This document shows positions 53,517 to 64,000 of a stretch of 64,000 bases of DNA, one piece after another. Source of the DNA: CAZENU01 sp965222125 (lineage in GTDB: Bacteria; Chloroflexota; Dehalococcoidia; Lucifugimonadales; CAZENU01); assembly GCA_965222125.1 (NCBI GenBank), contig CBDCTC010000005.1:124001-188000 (forward strand), given 5' to 3'. Every line of letters begins with the position of its first letter. The stretch's first letter is position 1. Below the pieces are notes generated by a model. That model did not search any database and had not been told where the DNA came from. It worked only from the letters and a program-made list of their open reading frames with translations. Position numbers and translations under genes: made by a program.

Positions 53517-53771
53517 ATGAACCGGAACGACGGGCTGCGACAGAGGATTTTGAGTGGGCGGGCGGATGCGAATATACGTTTCGACACCCTCCGACTATTG
53601 CTGCTGCGCCTGGGATTTGTTGAGCGGGTGCGGGGAAGTCATCATGTATTCAGGAAAGAGGGCGTCCGCGAGCGGCTGAATCTACAGCGTGACGGGAACC
53701 ACGCCAAGCCCTACCAAGTGCGGCAGGTCCGGCAGGTTATCCTGAGGTATCAGCTTGAAGGGGGAGAGTAA
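53517..53771 (+). CDS. hicA: HicA-family toxin
   Basis: This 84-residue basic protein has the HicA double-stranded-RNA-binding fold: LRLLLLRLGFVERVRGSHHV with the catalytic His in GSHH, and a C-terminal KPYQVRQVRQVILRYQL helix. HicA is a ribosome-independent mRNA nuclease. The ATG at 53517 has AGGA upstream and lies 25 nt after the hsdR fragment stop. It overlaps hicB (TAATG). Confidence 0.87.
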   Translation: MNRNDGLRQRILSGRADANIRFDTLRLLLLRLGFVERVRGSHHVFRKEGVRERLNLQRDGNHAKPYQVRQVRQVILRYQLEGGE

Positions 53772-53983
53772 TGCACAAATACGAGATCATCATCTATTGG
53801 AGCAACGAAGATGATGCCTTTGTCGCCGAAGCGCCTGAACTCCCAGGGTGCCTTGCCCACGGCGGCACGCAGGAGGCGGCGCTGAAACACATCAAGCAAG
53901 CCGTGGACTTGTGGCTCGAAACGGCGCGGGAGTTCGGCGATCCGATTCCTGAGCCGAAGGGCGAACGTCTGATGCTGGCATGA
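53771..53983 (+). CDS. hicB: HicB-family antitoxin
   Basis: The 70-residue partial-RNase-H-fold antitoxin reads YEIIIYWSNEDDAFVAEAPE, then LPGCLAHGGTQEAALKHIKQ. It lacks a C-terminal DNA-binding domain, so autoregulation may be through other means or by the operon. The start overlaps hicA and its stop overlaps the second hsdR fragment (ATGA), so the whole string is translationally coupled. Confidence 0.9.
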   Translation: MHKYEIIIYWSNEDDAFVAEAPELPGCLAHGGTQEAALKHIKQAVDLWLETAREFGDPIPEPKGERLMLA

Positions 53984-54147
53984 CCACCATCACCGAAGCT
54001 GACGTTGAAGCAGCCGCCCTGGCCTGGCTGTCTAGCCTGGGCTGGCGGGTGGCGCACGGGCCGGACATCGCGCCCGGCGCGCCGGAAGCCGAGCGCGCCG
54101 ACTACGGCCAGGTCGTGCTGGGGAGTCGGTTGCGGAGTGGGTGCTAA
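53980..54147 (+). pseudogene. hsdR 5' fragment, copy 2
   Basis: Fifty-five codons beginning MTTITEADVEAAALAWLSSL and including APGAPEAERADYGQVVL match the intact hsdR start, then lose similarity and stop at a TAA. It differs from both copy 1 and the intact gene, so it came from a separate allele. Confidence 0.88.
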
Positions 54148-54254
54148 CGAGGCTGTTGTTGGGGGGAAGTAGGGAGGCTATCGCAGGAAGCCAGCGCGGG
54201 ATGCGATAATCACACTGAAGCAATGCAAGGGTTACGAATTAGAGGGGAGACAAA

Positions 54255-54545
54255 ATGGAAGTGAAAGAGGCTGCACGGGAGGCAAGGGAATATGTCTCCG
54301 AGCTTTACGCCGATGACAAGGCAACTGACATTGCCCTAGAAGAGGTTGACTTCGACCACGAGTCCGATGCGTGGCTGATAACGATCGGTTTCATGCGCCC
54401 ATCGCCTGGGGCCAATACCGTTGATGCCCGCATCACCAGCCCTTGGCTCAGACCTCTAGAACGCTCCTACAAAGTTGTTCACATCAACGATGAGACTGGC
54501 AAAGTCACAGCTCTCAAGGATCGCTTTTTGGCTCCTGCCGAGTGA
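54255..54545 (+). CDS. unknown 96-aa protein, possible partner of a PIN protein
   Basis: This acidic protein begins MEVKEAAREAREYVSELYAD, with a DFDHESDAWLITIGFMRP beta segment and a C-terminal YKVVHINDETGKVTALKDR. No catalytic motif was seen. The fold may be a small alpha/beta with a hairpin, as in some antitoxins. GAGGGGAGAC precedes the ATG. It is followed 1 nt later by the PIN-domain gene, so an antitoxin role is plausible but unproven. Confidence 0.65.
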   Translation: MEVKEAAREAREYVSELYADDKATDIALEEVDFDHESDAWLITIGFMRPSPGANTVDARITSPWLRPLERSYKVVHINDETGKVTALKDRFLAPAE

Positions 54546-54546
54546 G

Positions 54547-55011
54547 ATGATGCCTCCAACCGGACACCTCGTAGACAGCAACCTCTTGCTCCTATATGTA
54601 GTTGGGAGCGAAGGTAGACACTTAATTCCCAAGCATAAGCGACTGAAAGGATACTCGGCGGAAGACTACGACCTTCTGCTATATCTGCTTCAACCGGTTG
54701 GTCGAATGGTGGTAACGCCCAACACCCTCACGGAGACCTCTAACTTGCTGCAACAGCACCGGGAGCCGGAACGCTCCCTTCTTATGGACAGGCTACGGTT
54801 CATCATTCAGGAAACCCACGAAGTTGTTGTTGCCAGTGCAAAGGCATCATCGAACAGCGACTTCGCACGACTCGGACTAGCGGACTCGGTGCTCTTGGAG
54901 GCGATTACCCCAGAAACCCCGCTGATTACCGCAGACGTTGGCTTGTACCGGGCTGCTGTAGCGAACGGCGAACAGTTATCGATAAACTTCGCTCATGAAC
55001 GACCCCTGTAG
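54547..55011 (+). CDS. PIN-domain protein, putative toxin
   Basis: This 154-residue protein has PIN-type acidic positions: HLVDSNLLLLYVVG (Asp), TPNTLTETSNLLQ (Glu), FARLGLADSVLLEA (Asp) and TPLITADVGLYRAA (Asp). It is longer between the first Asp and Glu than typical VapC. It is probably an RNase. It lies 1 nt downstream of the unknown 96-aa gene and ends 7 nt before hsdR. Confidence 0.8.
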   Translation: MMPPTGHLVDSNLLLLYVVGSEGRHLIPKHKRLKGYSAEDYDLLLYLLQPVGRMVVTPNTLTETSNLLQQHREPERSLLMDRLRFIIQETHEVVVASAKASSNSDFARLGLADSVLLEAITPETPLITADVGLYRAAVANGEQLSINFAHERPL

Positions 55012-55018
55012 AACTCAA

Positions 55019-58162
<3,144 letters not shown>

Positions 58163-58289
58163 AGCGATCAGGGTCAATCTCTTACCCTACAGAGCCAGCC
58201 CGGCCCGCAGCACGGACGTTTCCGGTCTTGTGTAGCTGCACTGTCTGCATGACCTGTGAGGATGTTGCGTTCACTGAGGAGGAGTAACC

Positions 58290-58853
58290 ATGCGATACTT
58301 CCACAGAAACGAGTTGCTGGCCTACGGACTCCTGGCCATCGCGGCGCTGGTTGTATCTCTGCCGCTGTACCCGTATCAGTGGCACTTGCTCCTGCACATA
58401 ATTGGCGTGGTGGTCTTTCTGGGCAACATCAGCGTGACCGCCGCATGGATGCTCATGGCGGGACGTACGAAGAATCGCCAAGTTCTGCACTTCGCCGCCA
58501 AATCCGTTACCCGCGCCGACCTGCTGTTCACTCTGCCCGGCTTACTCCTGGTGCTGCTGAACGGCCTTGCGATGGCCGCTGCGCGCTGGGGCGGATGGAC
58601 AGGGTTTCATGAGGTATCCTGGATAACAACCTCCTTGATACTGTTCACAATCTCCGGACTCGTCTGGGTGGGAGTTCTCCTCCGCCTTCAGCGTCGCATG
58701 CTGACGCTCTCTGGACCGTTGGGCCGGGCCGATTCGCCGCTGCCCGCAGAATTCTTCTCCGTGCTCCACCAGTGGTACGCTTGGGGGACGCTGGCAACCG
58801 TGTTACCGATCGTATCCCTCTATTTGATGGTCAATAAACCGACGCTCTGGTAG
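58290..58853 (+). CDS. DUF2269-like membrane protein
   Basis: This 187-residue protein has about five hydrophobic helices (LLAIAALVVSLPL, HLLLHIIGVVVFLGNISVTA, LLFTLPGLLLVLLNGLAMA and others). The second helix, with a conserved-looking HIIGVVVFLGN, matches the DUF2269 pattern of uncharacterised integral membrane proteins. GAGGAGGAG precedes the ATG. It lies outside the hsd operon by 127 nt. Confidence 0.75.
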   Translation: MRYFHRNELLAYGLLAIAALVVSLPLYPYQWHLLLHIIGVVVFLGNISVTAAWMLMAGRTKNRQVLHFAAKSVTRADLLFTLPGLLLVLLNGLAMAAARWGGWTGFHEVSWITTSLILFTISGLVWVGVLLRLQRRMLTLSGPLGRADSPLPAEFFSVLHQWYAWGTLATVLPIVSLYLMVNKPTLW

Positions 58854-58948
58854 TGGAATGCCCCAGTGCAATTCCTGGAGGTTTGGCGGCCCTGAGGAAA
58901 TCTTCAACGTGAGATACGCTTGGAGACTGAACCCCCAAGGGAGACCCC

Positions 58949-58994
58949 GAGGATTGGTCGGGCGGCGGCATGAGGATTGGTCGGGCGGCGGCAT
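58949..58994. repeat. 23-bp tandem repeat
   Basis: GAGGATTGGTCGGGCGGCGG plus CAT occurs twice in direct succession upstream of the lipoprotein gene. Confidence 0.85.
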
Positions 58995-59106
58995 AGGGTA
59001 AGGCGCTGCATAAACGGGAATCAGGCGCATGATCTCCGTTGCGAAAGGGAAAGATGATGCGTGGAACCCCGACTACCACAGACGGAGACTGCGGGATCGC
59101 AGCAAT

Positions 59107-60120
59107 ATGACAACCAGGTGCGAATGGATGCGTCTTACTAAGTCTGTCTGGCTGCTTCTGGTGTCCGTAGCGCTGCTCCCGGCGCTGGCGAGTTGCAACG
59201 AGGCAGACGCCGGGCCTTCAGACACGCCTCAATCAATGGCGCCCATTGGGACCGCAACGGCAACCGCGTCGTCCGACATATCGTCGAGAGCGAACACAGA
59301 CCTCCAGGAGCTCCCCGCCCATTGGCAGTTCCTCTCCGGCGTATTCCCGAAGTATGCGAATGTGTTCGGCGTCAACATCTTCGCCACCGCCGGCACACCT
59401 GACGCTAAAGTGATCCATGCCTCAAACGTGATGGCGCAGTACCTAGACAATAACGAAGACGGAGAGCCGGACAACCCTAATGTTGTCAAGGCAATGACTC
59501 GCGCGCACGCCTCGCTCCTCATGACTGAGACGGAAGCCGAGGTGCAGTCTCTGTACGATCAAGTGCCCCGCAGTTTCCTGGAGATGGTGGATAAAGGCCA
59601 GGTCCGTGTGCAGGGTCTATACGGGTCGGAAACCAAGCCTGAACATGGATTCGACGCCAGCCTGGAGGAAATCCTACACCTGATAAGTTCGGTTGGCTAT
59701 GCGCAGGCCTACCCGGACGTGTTTGGCGAGGAAGCGGCTTCGACTATAGCCGCATACATGGACAAGGCCAGGGGCGGACATTTTGAGGAGAGGCAAGCCG
59801 CCGATTGCGAGGATGACGGGAATGGCCCATGCGCCCTCCCTCCGGGTGGAGAATATCCGGCGGGTGCGTGGTACACCTATCTTGATCCCACCTGCAACTA
59901 CGCTTGTATGATAAGCGAATACTTCTACTGGGCGCTTACGACGATCATGGGCGCCCAAAGCGACGATCAGCGTTGTAGAGATATTTCAAGGGAGTGGGCG
60001 GCCTGCACTACCGATCAACTCAAGTCGAAGGACCCGGATATCTATGAGGTGCTGACCAACCCTCAGTACGTATTACCGCTTATACTACCTGACGGCAGCT
60101 ACGATCCGGTTACGCCGTAA
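59107..60120 (+). CDS. hypothetical lipoprotein with EF-hand-like loop
   Basis: The start at 59107 gives a lipoprotein signal (LLLVSVALLPALASC, lipobox LASC) and a threonine/serine-rich linker. The mature domain has AKVIHASNVMAQYLDNNEDG, where DNNEDGEPD looks like a calcium-binding loop. It also has a SLEEILHLISSVGYAQAYP segment, MDKARGGHFE and several Cys (CNYACM). Similar uncharacterised proteins exist in other bacteria. Probably anchored outside the membrane; function unknown. Confidence 0.7.
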   Translation: MTTRCEWMRLTKSVWLLLVSVALLPALASCNEADAGPSDTPQSMAPIGTATATASSDISSRANTDLQELPAHWQFLSGVFPKYANVFGVNIFATAGTPDAKVIHASNVMAQYLDNNEDGEPDNPNVVKAMTRAHASLLMTETEAEVQSLYDQVPRSFLEMVDKGQVRVQGLYGSETKPEHGFDASLEEILHLISSVGYAQAYPDVFGEEAASTIAAYMDKARGGHFEERQAADCEDDGNGPCALPPGGEYPAGAWYTYLDPTCNYACMISEYFYWALTTIMGAQSDDQRCRDISREWAACTTDQLKSKDPDIYEVLTNPQYVLPLILPDGSYDPVTP

Positions 60121-60270
60121 ACCATAGCTGGGTTTGCAAAGCCAGCCATGCCATCGTACCCGCGTGCTGCCTATCCCCCCGGGAGAACCTCTGTCCGCTG
60201 TAGCTCGGAGGTCAAGACCGGTCGGATGAAGCGTCGGAACAGCTCTATATCTACAAGGCCAACCTGAACC

Positions 60271-61902
60271 TCAGGGTGAAGGTTCTTGTGAACCAATTGA
60301 CACGCACTCAGGTTCAGCGGACTCAGGATCGGGAGAATCAGGGTCTGAGGAATCATCGTCGATGGGTATAGCCAGCGTGATGTTCACGTTGTTGTCCCTG
60401 TCGATGATGACCTGTTCCACGAGCATCTGGAGATAATCGTGACGCTCCTCGGGGGTCAAGTCGTCCAGGCCCTGGCCGAACTTTCTCGCCCAGGCTAGGA
60501 CCTCCTCCATCAGTCGCCGCTTCTCAGTTCCACTCGCCTCCAGAGCACGGTAATCGTCCAGCTTCGCCCTGGCGCTCTCAAGCCGCTCGGTGATGAACCT
60601 GCGCTGGAGGTCGAGTTGGGCCTCGGTGATCTTCCCCGACACGAACAGCCTGATGGCGCGGTCCTCTTCCATCTGGATGCTTCGCAAGCCTCGCTCGGCC
60701 TGGGCTATCTCCTCCTCCATTCCGCCGCCCTCCTGAGAATCGAGGGTGGCGACACCGGCGACGATCAGGTCGGGGTTCTGGAGTACCCGCTTCACCTCGC
60801 TCCATATCGGCTCCTCCAACTGCTCCGCCCGGATGTAGGGCTTCTCCCGGCAGCGCAGGCGCATACCCTGCATACCGTTGCACATGTAGTAGCGGCGGGG
60901 GGCGGTCAGGTCGTAGGTGTAAGCCTTGCCTTTGCGAACGCTGGTGGTTGTCCAGGAGGCCCTCGTGTGGAAGTTGCGGCCGCACTCGCCGCATTTCAGC
61001 AGGTGCTGCAACAGGTAGAGCACCTTCGTGTTCCTCTTGGCCTTCGTGCTCCGCTGCTTCTTCAACTTCTGCGCCCGTTCCCAGGTCTTATCGTCGATCA
61101 CCTGCGGGACCGGAATCTCAATCCAGGTGTCCCTGGGCTGGTCGTAGACCTTCATGCCGTCCTCGGTGCCGACATGGCGATACTTCCGTAGACTCAGGTA
61201 CCCGTGTAGGTGGCATTCCCCAGAACGTGGTGCACGCGGGACTGAAGCCACATCAGCTTGCCGGTCTGTGTGGGAACCTCCTCGTCGGTCAGCCGCACGG
61301 CAATGGAGTAGGCCCTCATTCCCTCATGAATGTACATGTGGAAGATACGGCGGACGACCTCCGCCTGCTCCTCAATCACCTCGGGCCTGCCGTCGTCTCC
61401 GATGCGGTAACCGTAGGGGAGGCCGCCGGTGGGCACCCGTCCCTGCTTGGCAGTCCCCCGCTTGCCCATCGTGGAGCGCTCCCGGAAGTTGTCCAGCTCA
61501 ATCTTGCCGATGGCCGCCATGAGGCCGAAGGTCTTCATGTCGATGGCGTCCAAGACGGCTTCCAGCCGAATCTGGTGAGCCTCGACGACCTCCATGAGTG
61601 CGGCGGCGGGGTACATGCCCCTGCTGAGGCGGTCGGACTTCCAGCACACGATGGTGTCGAAGCGTCCGCGTCTGGCGTCGGCCAGCATCCGCTGGAACTC
61701 GGGGCGCTTCTTGGACCAGCCTCGGCCCACCTCCTGGTAGCGGGGCGGTGATGGTCAGCCCCTTGCTCTCGCAGTAGGCTTCCATGTCGCCCGTCTGCTC
61801 GGCGATGGAGGTCTTGTCCTCCCCGTCCTGGCTCTTGTCCGAGACGCGGGCGTAGATGGCCGCCCGGTTCCCCTCCGTCTTTCTATCGGTGATTCTCGCC
61901 AT
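60271..61902 (-). pseudogene. large serine recombinase with two frameshifts
   Basis: Three frames join into one resolvase-family protein. The N-terminus (ATG 61902) reads RAAIYARVSDKSQDGEDKTS with the catalytic Ser region. An extra C near 61742 shifts to EVGRGWSKKRPEFQRMLADA and GKLMWLQSRVHHVLGNATYTG. A lost base near 61210 shifts to YLSLRKYRHVG and the recombinase zinc ribbon (CGECGRNFH) with coiled coil. Two opposite single-base changes indicate decay or sequence errors. It may have mobilised the island. Confidence 0.85.
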
Positions 61903-61931
61903 TGCTGCCTCCTTTCCGATACCCTGAAATC

Positions 61932-61963
61932 AAAAAGACCCGCCTCCTGTCGGGAGCGGGTCT
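61932..61963 (-). terminator. rho-independent terminator-like hairpin
   Basis: On the minus strand a GC-rich stem (GACCCG/CGGGTC outer part, CTCC/GGAG inner part) is followed by TTTTTG. It lies just upstream of the recombinase start and would stop minus-strand transcripts entering from the right. Confidence 0.6.
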
Positions 61964-62130
61964 GCGAGTAGTACAATGCTACTGCATCACCTGTCTCGTC
62001 AGGTGGCGCCACGGCCCGGGGTGTTAGCGCACCGCCGGGTCAACTTTCGCTCCCATGATACCGATTGATACCGCGATTGGGGGACCGGCGTCAAAGTGCG
62101 GCAACCGTCCGGCAGTGGGTCAGTCATTCT

Positions 62131-62460
62131 CTACCACCCCGCCGGCTTGGTTATAGTTCCGATCCCGTCAGTCAGCGTGTCGGGAAGCTGGCTCCGCCTC
62201 AGGTGGCTCTTCCAAAGGCGCTTGACGTAGGTCGCAGCGTCCGCCGGCTCCCTCGGACTGCTGTTCTTGGAGTCTGGATTGACCAGAGTCACCCGAAGCC
62301 CCAGGTCGTCCCGAACGTAGCGCATCGCCCCCGCAAAGTCCGCGTCATTGGACACGACGACCGCCTGCTCATACTCCGCGTTGAACCCATCGACCAAGAG
62401 ACGAGTGGCGAGGTTCACGTCCGACCCCTTCTCCTCCGGAGCGTGCGTGACATGCACCAC
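62131..62460 (-). pseudogene. NYN-domain protein, C-terminal fragment
   Basis: The 109 codons match the second half of NYN/LabA-type nucleases: EKGSDVNLATRLLVDGF, AVVVSNDADFAGAMRYV and LPDTLTDGIGTITKPAG. The N-terminal half with the first Asp (VDGxN) is missing, and the sequence switches at about 62455 into a gene on the other strand. It is therefore a remnant. Confidence 0.7.
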
Positions 62461-63096
62461 CTGCGGCTCATGTCGCTGTTGCAGGAGCTGGAGCGGGACA
62501 ACGGGCGGAAGAAGACGGCGGAGGTCCTGGGGGTGGACCGCAGGACCCTGGACGCCAGCCTCGACGACGGGGTGCTGACGCGGCGCATCCGCAACGCGCT
62601 GCAGAAGGCGCTTCAGTCGGGTGTGGGCTCAGCCGCCGCCGAGCAGCGGGACCGCAACGACCAGATGACGGACCGTCTGGAGGACTTGGAGGGCGTCGTC
62701 GAGGAACTGGGCAAGGAGGTGAGGGCGAACAACAGGGCCAGCGAAGACAGGGACAGGGCCGTGCGTGAGGAGGTGGCCCAGGGCTTTCGCAAGGTGGAGA
62801 AGATGCTGGCGAGTCTTGAGACGGGACGGGGTGGACAGGACGGGGCGAAGCCGAACGGCGCCGGCCCGCAGCCCAGGAAGAGGTTTTTGCTCAGGCGGGA
62901 GTACCCCGACCTCGTGACGTTGGAGCCCGCCGAGGACGACGAGGACGTGTTCGGAGAGGTCTGGCCTCTGGTCGTAGAGTGGAGGGAGCTGAAGGCCGTT
63001 CATCCCGACGCGGGAAAGAGCCTGTCCTGGCTGAGCACCGAGGAGCGGTTCCTGGCGTTGGAGCTTATACCATTTCAGGCTAATGAGGCCGCATAG
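62452..63096 (+). CDS. HTH/coiled-coil protein of unknown function, probably truncated at both ends
   Basis: The start region (LMSLLQELERDNGRKKTAEV) leads into a helix-turn-helix-like LGVDRRTLDASLDDGVLTRR. A coiled coil follows (residues about 65-125, QMTDRLEDLEGVVEELGKEV) and then an acidic C-terminal region. It begins exactly where the NYN remnant ends, and its last codons (ALELIPFQANEAA) run into the IS630 end. Both termini may be altered. No function assigned. Confidence 0.6.
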   Translation: MHHLRLMSLLQELERDNGRKKTAEVLGVDRRTLDASLDDGVLTRRIRNALQKALQSGVGSAAAEQRDRNDQMTDRLEDLEGVVEELGKEVRANNRASEDRDRAVREEVAQGFRKVEKMLASLETGRGGQDGAKPNGAGPQPRKRFLLRREYPDLVTLEPAEDDEDVFGEVWPLVVEWRELKAVHPDAGKSLSWLSTEERFLALELIPFQANEAA

Positions 63097-63668
63097 TGTG
63101 CTGGAAGACTTCGCGTTGAGTGTTTGATCCAGTTCCACGCTGTTAACGAGCGTACGCGACCAGGATCATACTCCAACTCACGCAGGTAGGAATCAACCGG
63201 CTCCATCTTCTCTTCCACACTCTCGTACACCCTCCCCTCCACCCAGCGACGGACCTCCTGGAACACACGCTCAGCAGGATTGAGCTCTGGACTGTAGGGC
63301 GGCTGGACTATCGTCGGCAGTCCTACGCCCTCGACCAGCCCGGCGCGGTGACCGCGAGCTCCATCCCACACCAGCGCTGCGATGTCCGAGTGATGCTTCA
63401 GGCCATTGACCGCTGCTGCTATCGACTCGGACTTCATTGAGTCGATCCAACTCCACTGTAGCCTGCCCCTCCGAACGTCCACTACCAGGAACAGGTACGT
63501 CCACCGGTACACCATCTGCACCCTCTGCACCACCTTCACTCCACGACGCCCCCATACTCTGCGAACCATCCCCCTCAGACCCACTCGCATCTCGTCGGCA
63601 AAGCCAAAGGCCGTCTCTGATGTCACCCCCACTCTGGTAAGGCTGTCTGCGAGGCCCCCTTTTTCCAC
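63075..63668 (-). CDS. IS630 transposase, DDE domain (frame B)
   Basis: This frame holds the catalytic part: FGFADEMRVGL (first acidic residue), ALVWDGARGHRAG (Asp) and YSPELNPAERVFQEVRRWVE (Glu). It is normally made as a fusion with frame A through a -1 frameshift. The run TGGAAAAAGGGGG at 63655-63667 in the overlap fits a slippery site. The conserved residues are all present, so the element may be active if the rest is intact. Confidence 0.82.
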   Translation of the reverse strand: MEKGGLADSLTRVGVTSETAFGFADEMRVGLRGMVRRVWGRRGVKVVQRVQMVYRWTYLFLVVDVRRGRLQWSWIDSMKSESIAAAVNGLKHHSDIAALVWDGARGHRAGLVEGVGLPTIVQPPYSPELNPAERVFQEVRRWVEGRVYESVEEKMEPVDSYLRELEYDPGRVRSLTAWNWIKHSTRSLPAHYAASLA

Positions 63669-64000
63669 GACTCCTGTGCTGCCAGATCCGCTTTCTCATG
63701 GCGGCCCCTCGGAACCTTCGGTGAACATCCCAACCGGGACACCAGGCTGTAGACGCTGCCCGGTTTGTAACTCACACCGTACTCAGACTCTATCCAGTCC
63801 CTGATCTCTCCCGCCGTCCTGAAACGTCCGATCGACACCTCCTCGGTCAACTCCCGCTCTTGCTCCGCGCTCAGAAACCGGGGTTGACCTCTCCCCCCCA
63901 TCTTGTGGGCACTCACTTCCCCCATACCGCCCTCTCTATACCAGCCCACCCACTGCTGGACCGTGCGCTGATGAACCCCTACCGCCCTTGCCGCCTCACC
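63623..64000 (-). CDS. IS630 transposase, N-terminal HTH (frame A), partial
   Basis: The frame is open to the window edge (EAARAVGVHQRTVQQWVGWY). It encodes helix-turn-helix segments including RTAGEIRDWIESEYGVSYKP and SVYSLVSRLG, as in IS630 transposases. It ends at 63623 after overlapping frame B by 46 nt. Confidence 0.8.
   Translation of the reverse strand, partial: GEAARAVGVHQRTVQQWVGWYREGGMGEVSAHKMGGRGQPRFLSAEQERELTEEVSIGRFRTAGEIRDWIESEYGVSYKPGSVYSLVSRLGCSPKVPRGRHEKADLAAQESWKKGASQTALPEWG

Larger units (their letters stand above)
63062..64000 (-). mobile_element. IS630-family element, partial (runs off window)
   Basis: Carries the transposase frames A and B on the minus strand. The inner end lies near TTATACCATTTCAGG at 63065-63079, a sequence like known IS630 ends. 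The other end is beyond the window. Confidence 0.7.

Noticed and set aside
53360..54147. The two hsdR heads as independent small genes
   Set aside because: Both match the hsdR N-terminus and end abruptly at cassette junctions; they are better explained as scars.
54995..55018. ATG at 54995 as hsdR start
   Set aside because: It overlaps the PIN gene, and both hsdR fragments begin at the codon equivalent to the GTG at 55019.
58949..58994. Possible CRISPR or direct-repeat array
   Set aside because: Only two adjacent 23-bp units without spacers; a simple tandem duplication.

Overview
The window is GC-rich bacterial DNA. Its gene content (glycolate-oxidase-type FAD/Fe-S trio, LLM flavin oxidoreductase, two-domain aldolase/dehydrogenase, YyaL-type thioredoxin protein, the style of the IS elements and of the helix-turn-helix/coiled-coil protein near the right end) suggests a Chloroflexota bacterium of the Dehalococcoidia/SAR202 kind. 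This is an inference from gene content; there is no rRNA or other phylogenetic marker here. I found no tRNA, rRNA or CRISPR array.

Region 1 (1-6.8 kb) is a minus-strand operon for a GlcD/GlcE/GlcF-type 2-hydroxy-acid oxidase followed by an SDR protein without the usual Tyr/Lys and an alpha/beta hydrolase cut by the window edge. A broken hicA with an intact hicB lies upstream.

Region 2 (7-30 kb) is an extracellular polysaccharide locus. It holds sugar epimerases, an MFS transporter, an O-antigen-ligase-like protein, an EPS-associated MarR-type regulator, a UDP-glucose/GDP-mannose-type dehydrogenase, six glycosyltransferases, gmd and fcl for GDP-fucose, an initiating sugar-phosphate transferase, a Wzm/Wzt ABC exporter and a ManC-type enzyme. 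A carbamoyltransferase remnant, a type II toxin-antitoxin pair, dispersed small repeats and a MITE-like block are embedded in it.

Region 3 (30-41 kb) holds a membrane protein, an aldolase/dehydrogenase, a Nudix hydrolase, an epimerase and a redox cluster. The key gene is an NHLRC2-like thioredoxin/NHL-repeat protein (37262-38749, minus). It has an in-frame UGA exactly where relatives carry the first Cys of the CINC redox motif, and a SECIS-like hairpin 18 nt downstream. I read it as an undescribed selenoprotein.

Region 4 (41.2-64 kb) looks like an integrated mobile or defence island. Its left end splits a GNAT acetyltransferase gene next to a decayed serine recombinase. It contains PIN-type toxins, replication-relaxation-like proteins and IS1182, IS5-like and IS630 elements. 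At its core is a type I restriction-modification operon (47156-58162) packed with co-directional toxin-antitoxin-like modules: MntA/HepT, Phd/VapC, an HEPN protein followed by a nucleotidyltransferase fused to HsdS, HicAB, and an unknown/PIN pair. Two truncated, diverged copies of the hsdR 5' end and one copy of the hsdM 3' end lie between the modules. They look like scars left as cargo was stacked into the operon. A second, frameshifted serine recombinase and a partial IS630 close the window.
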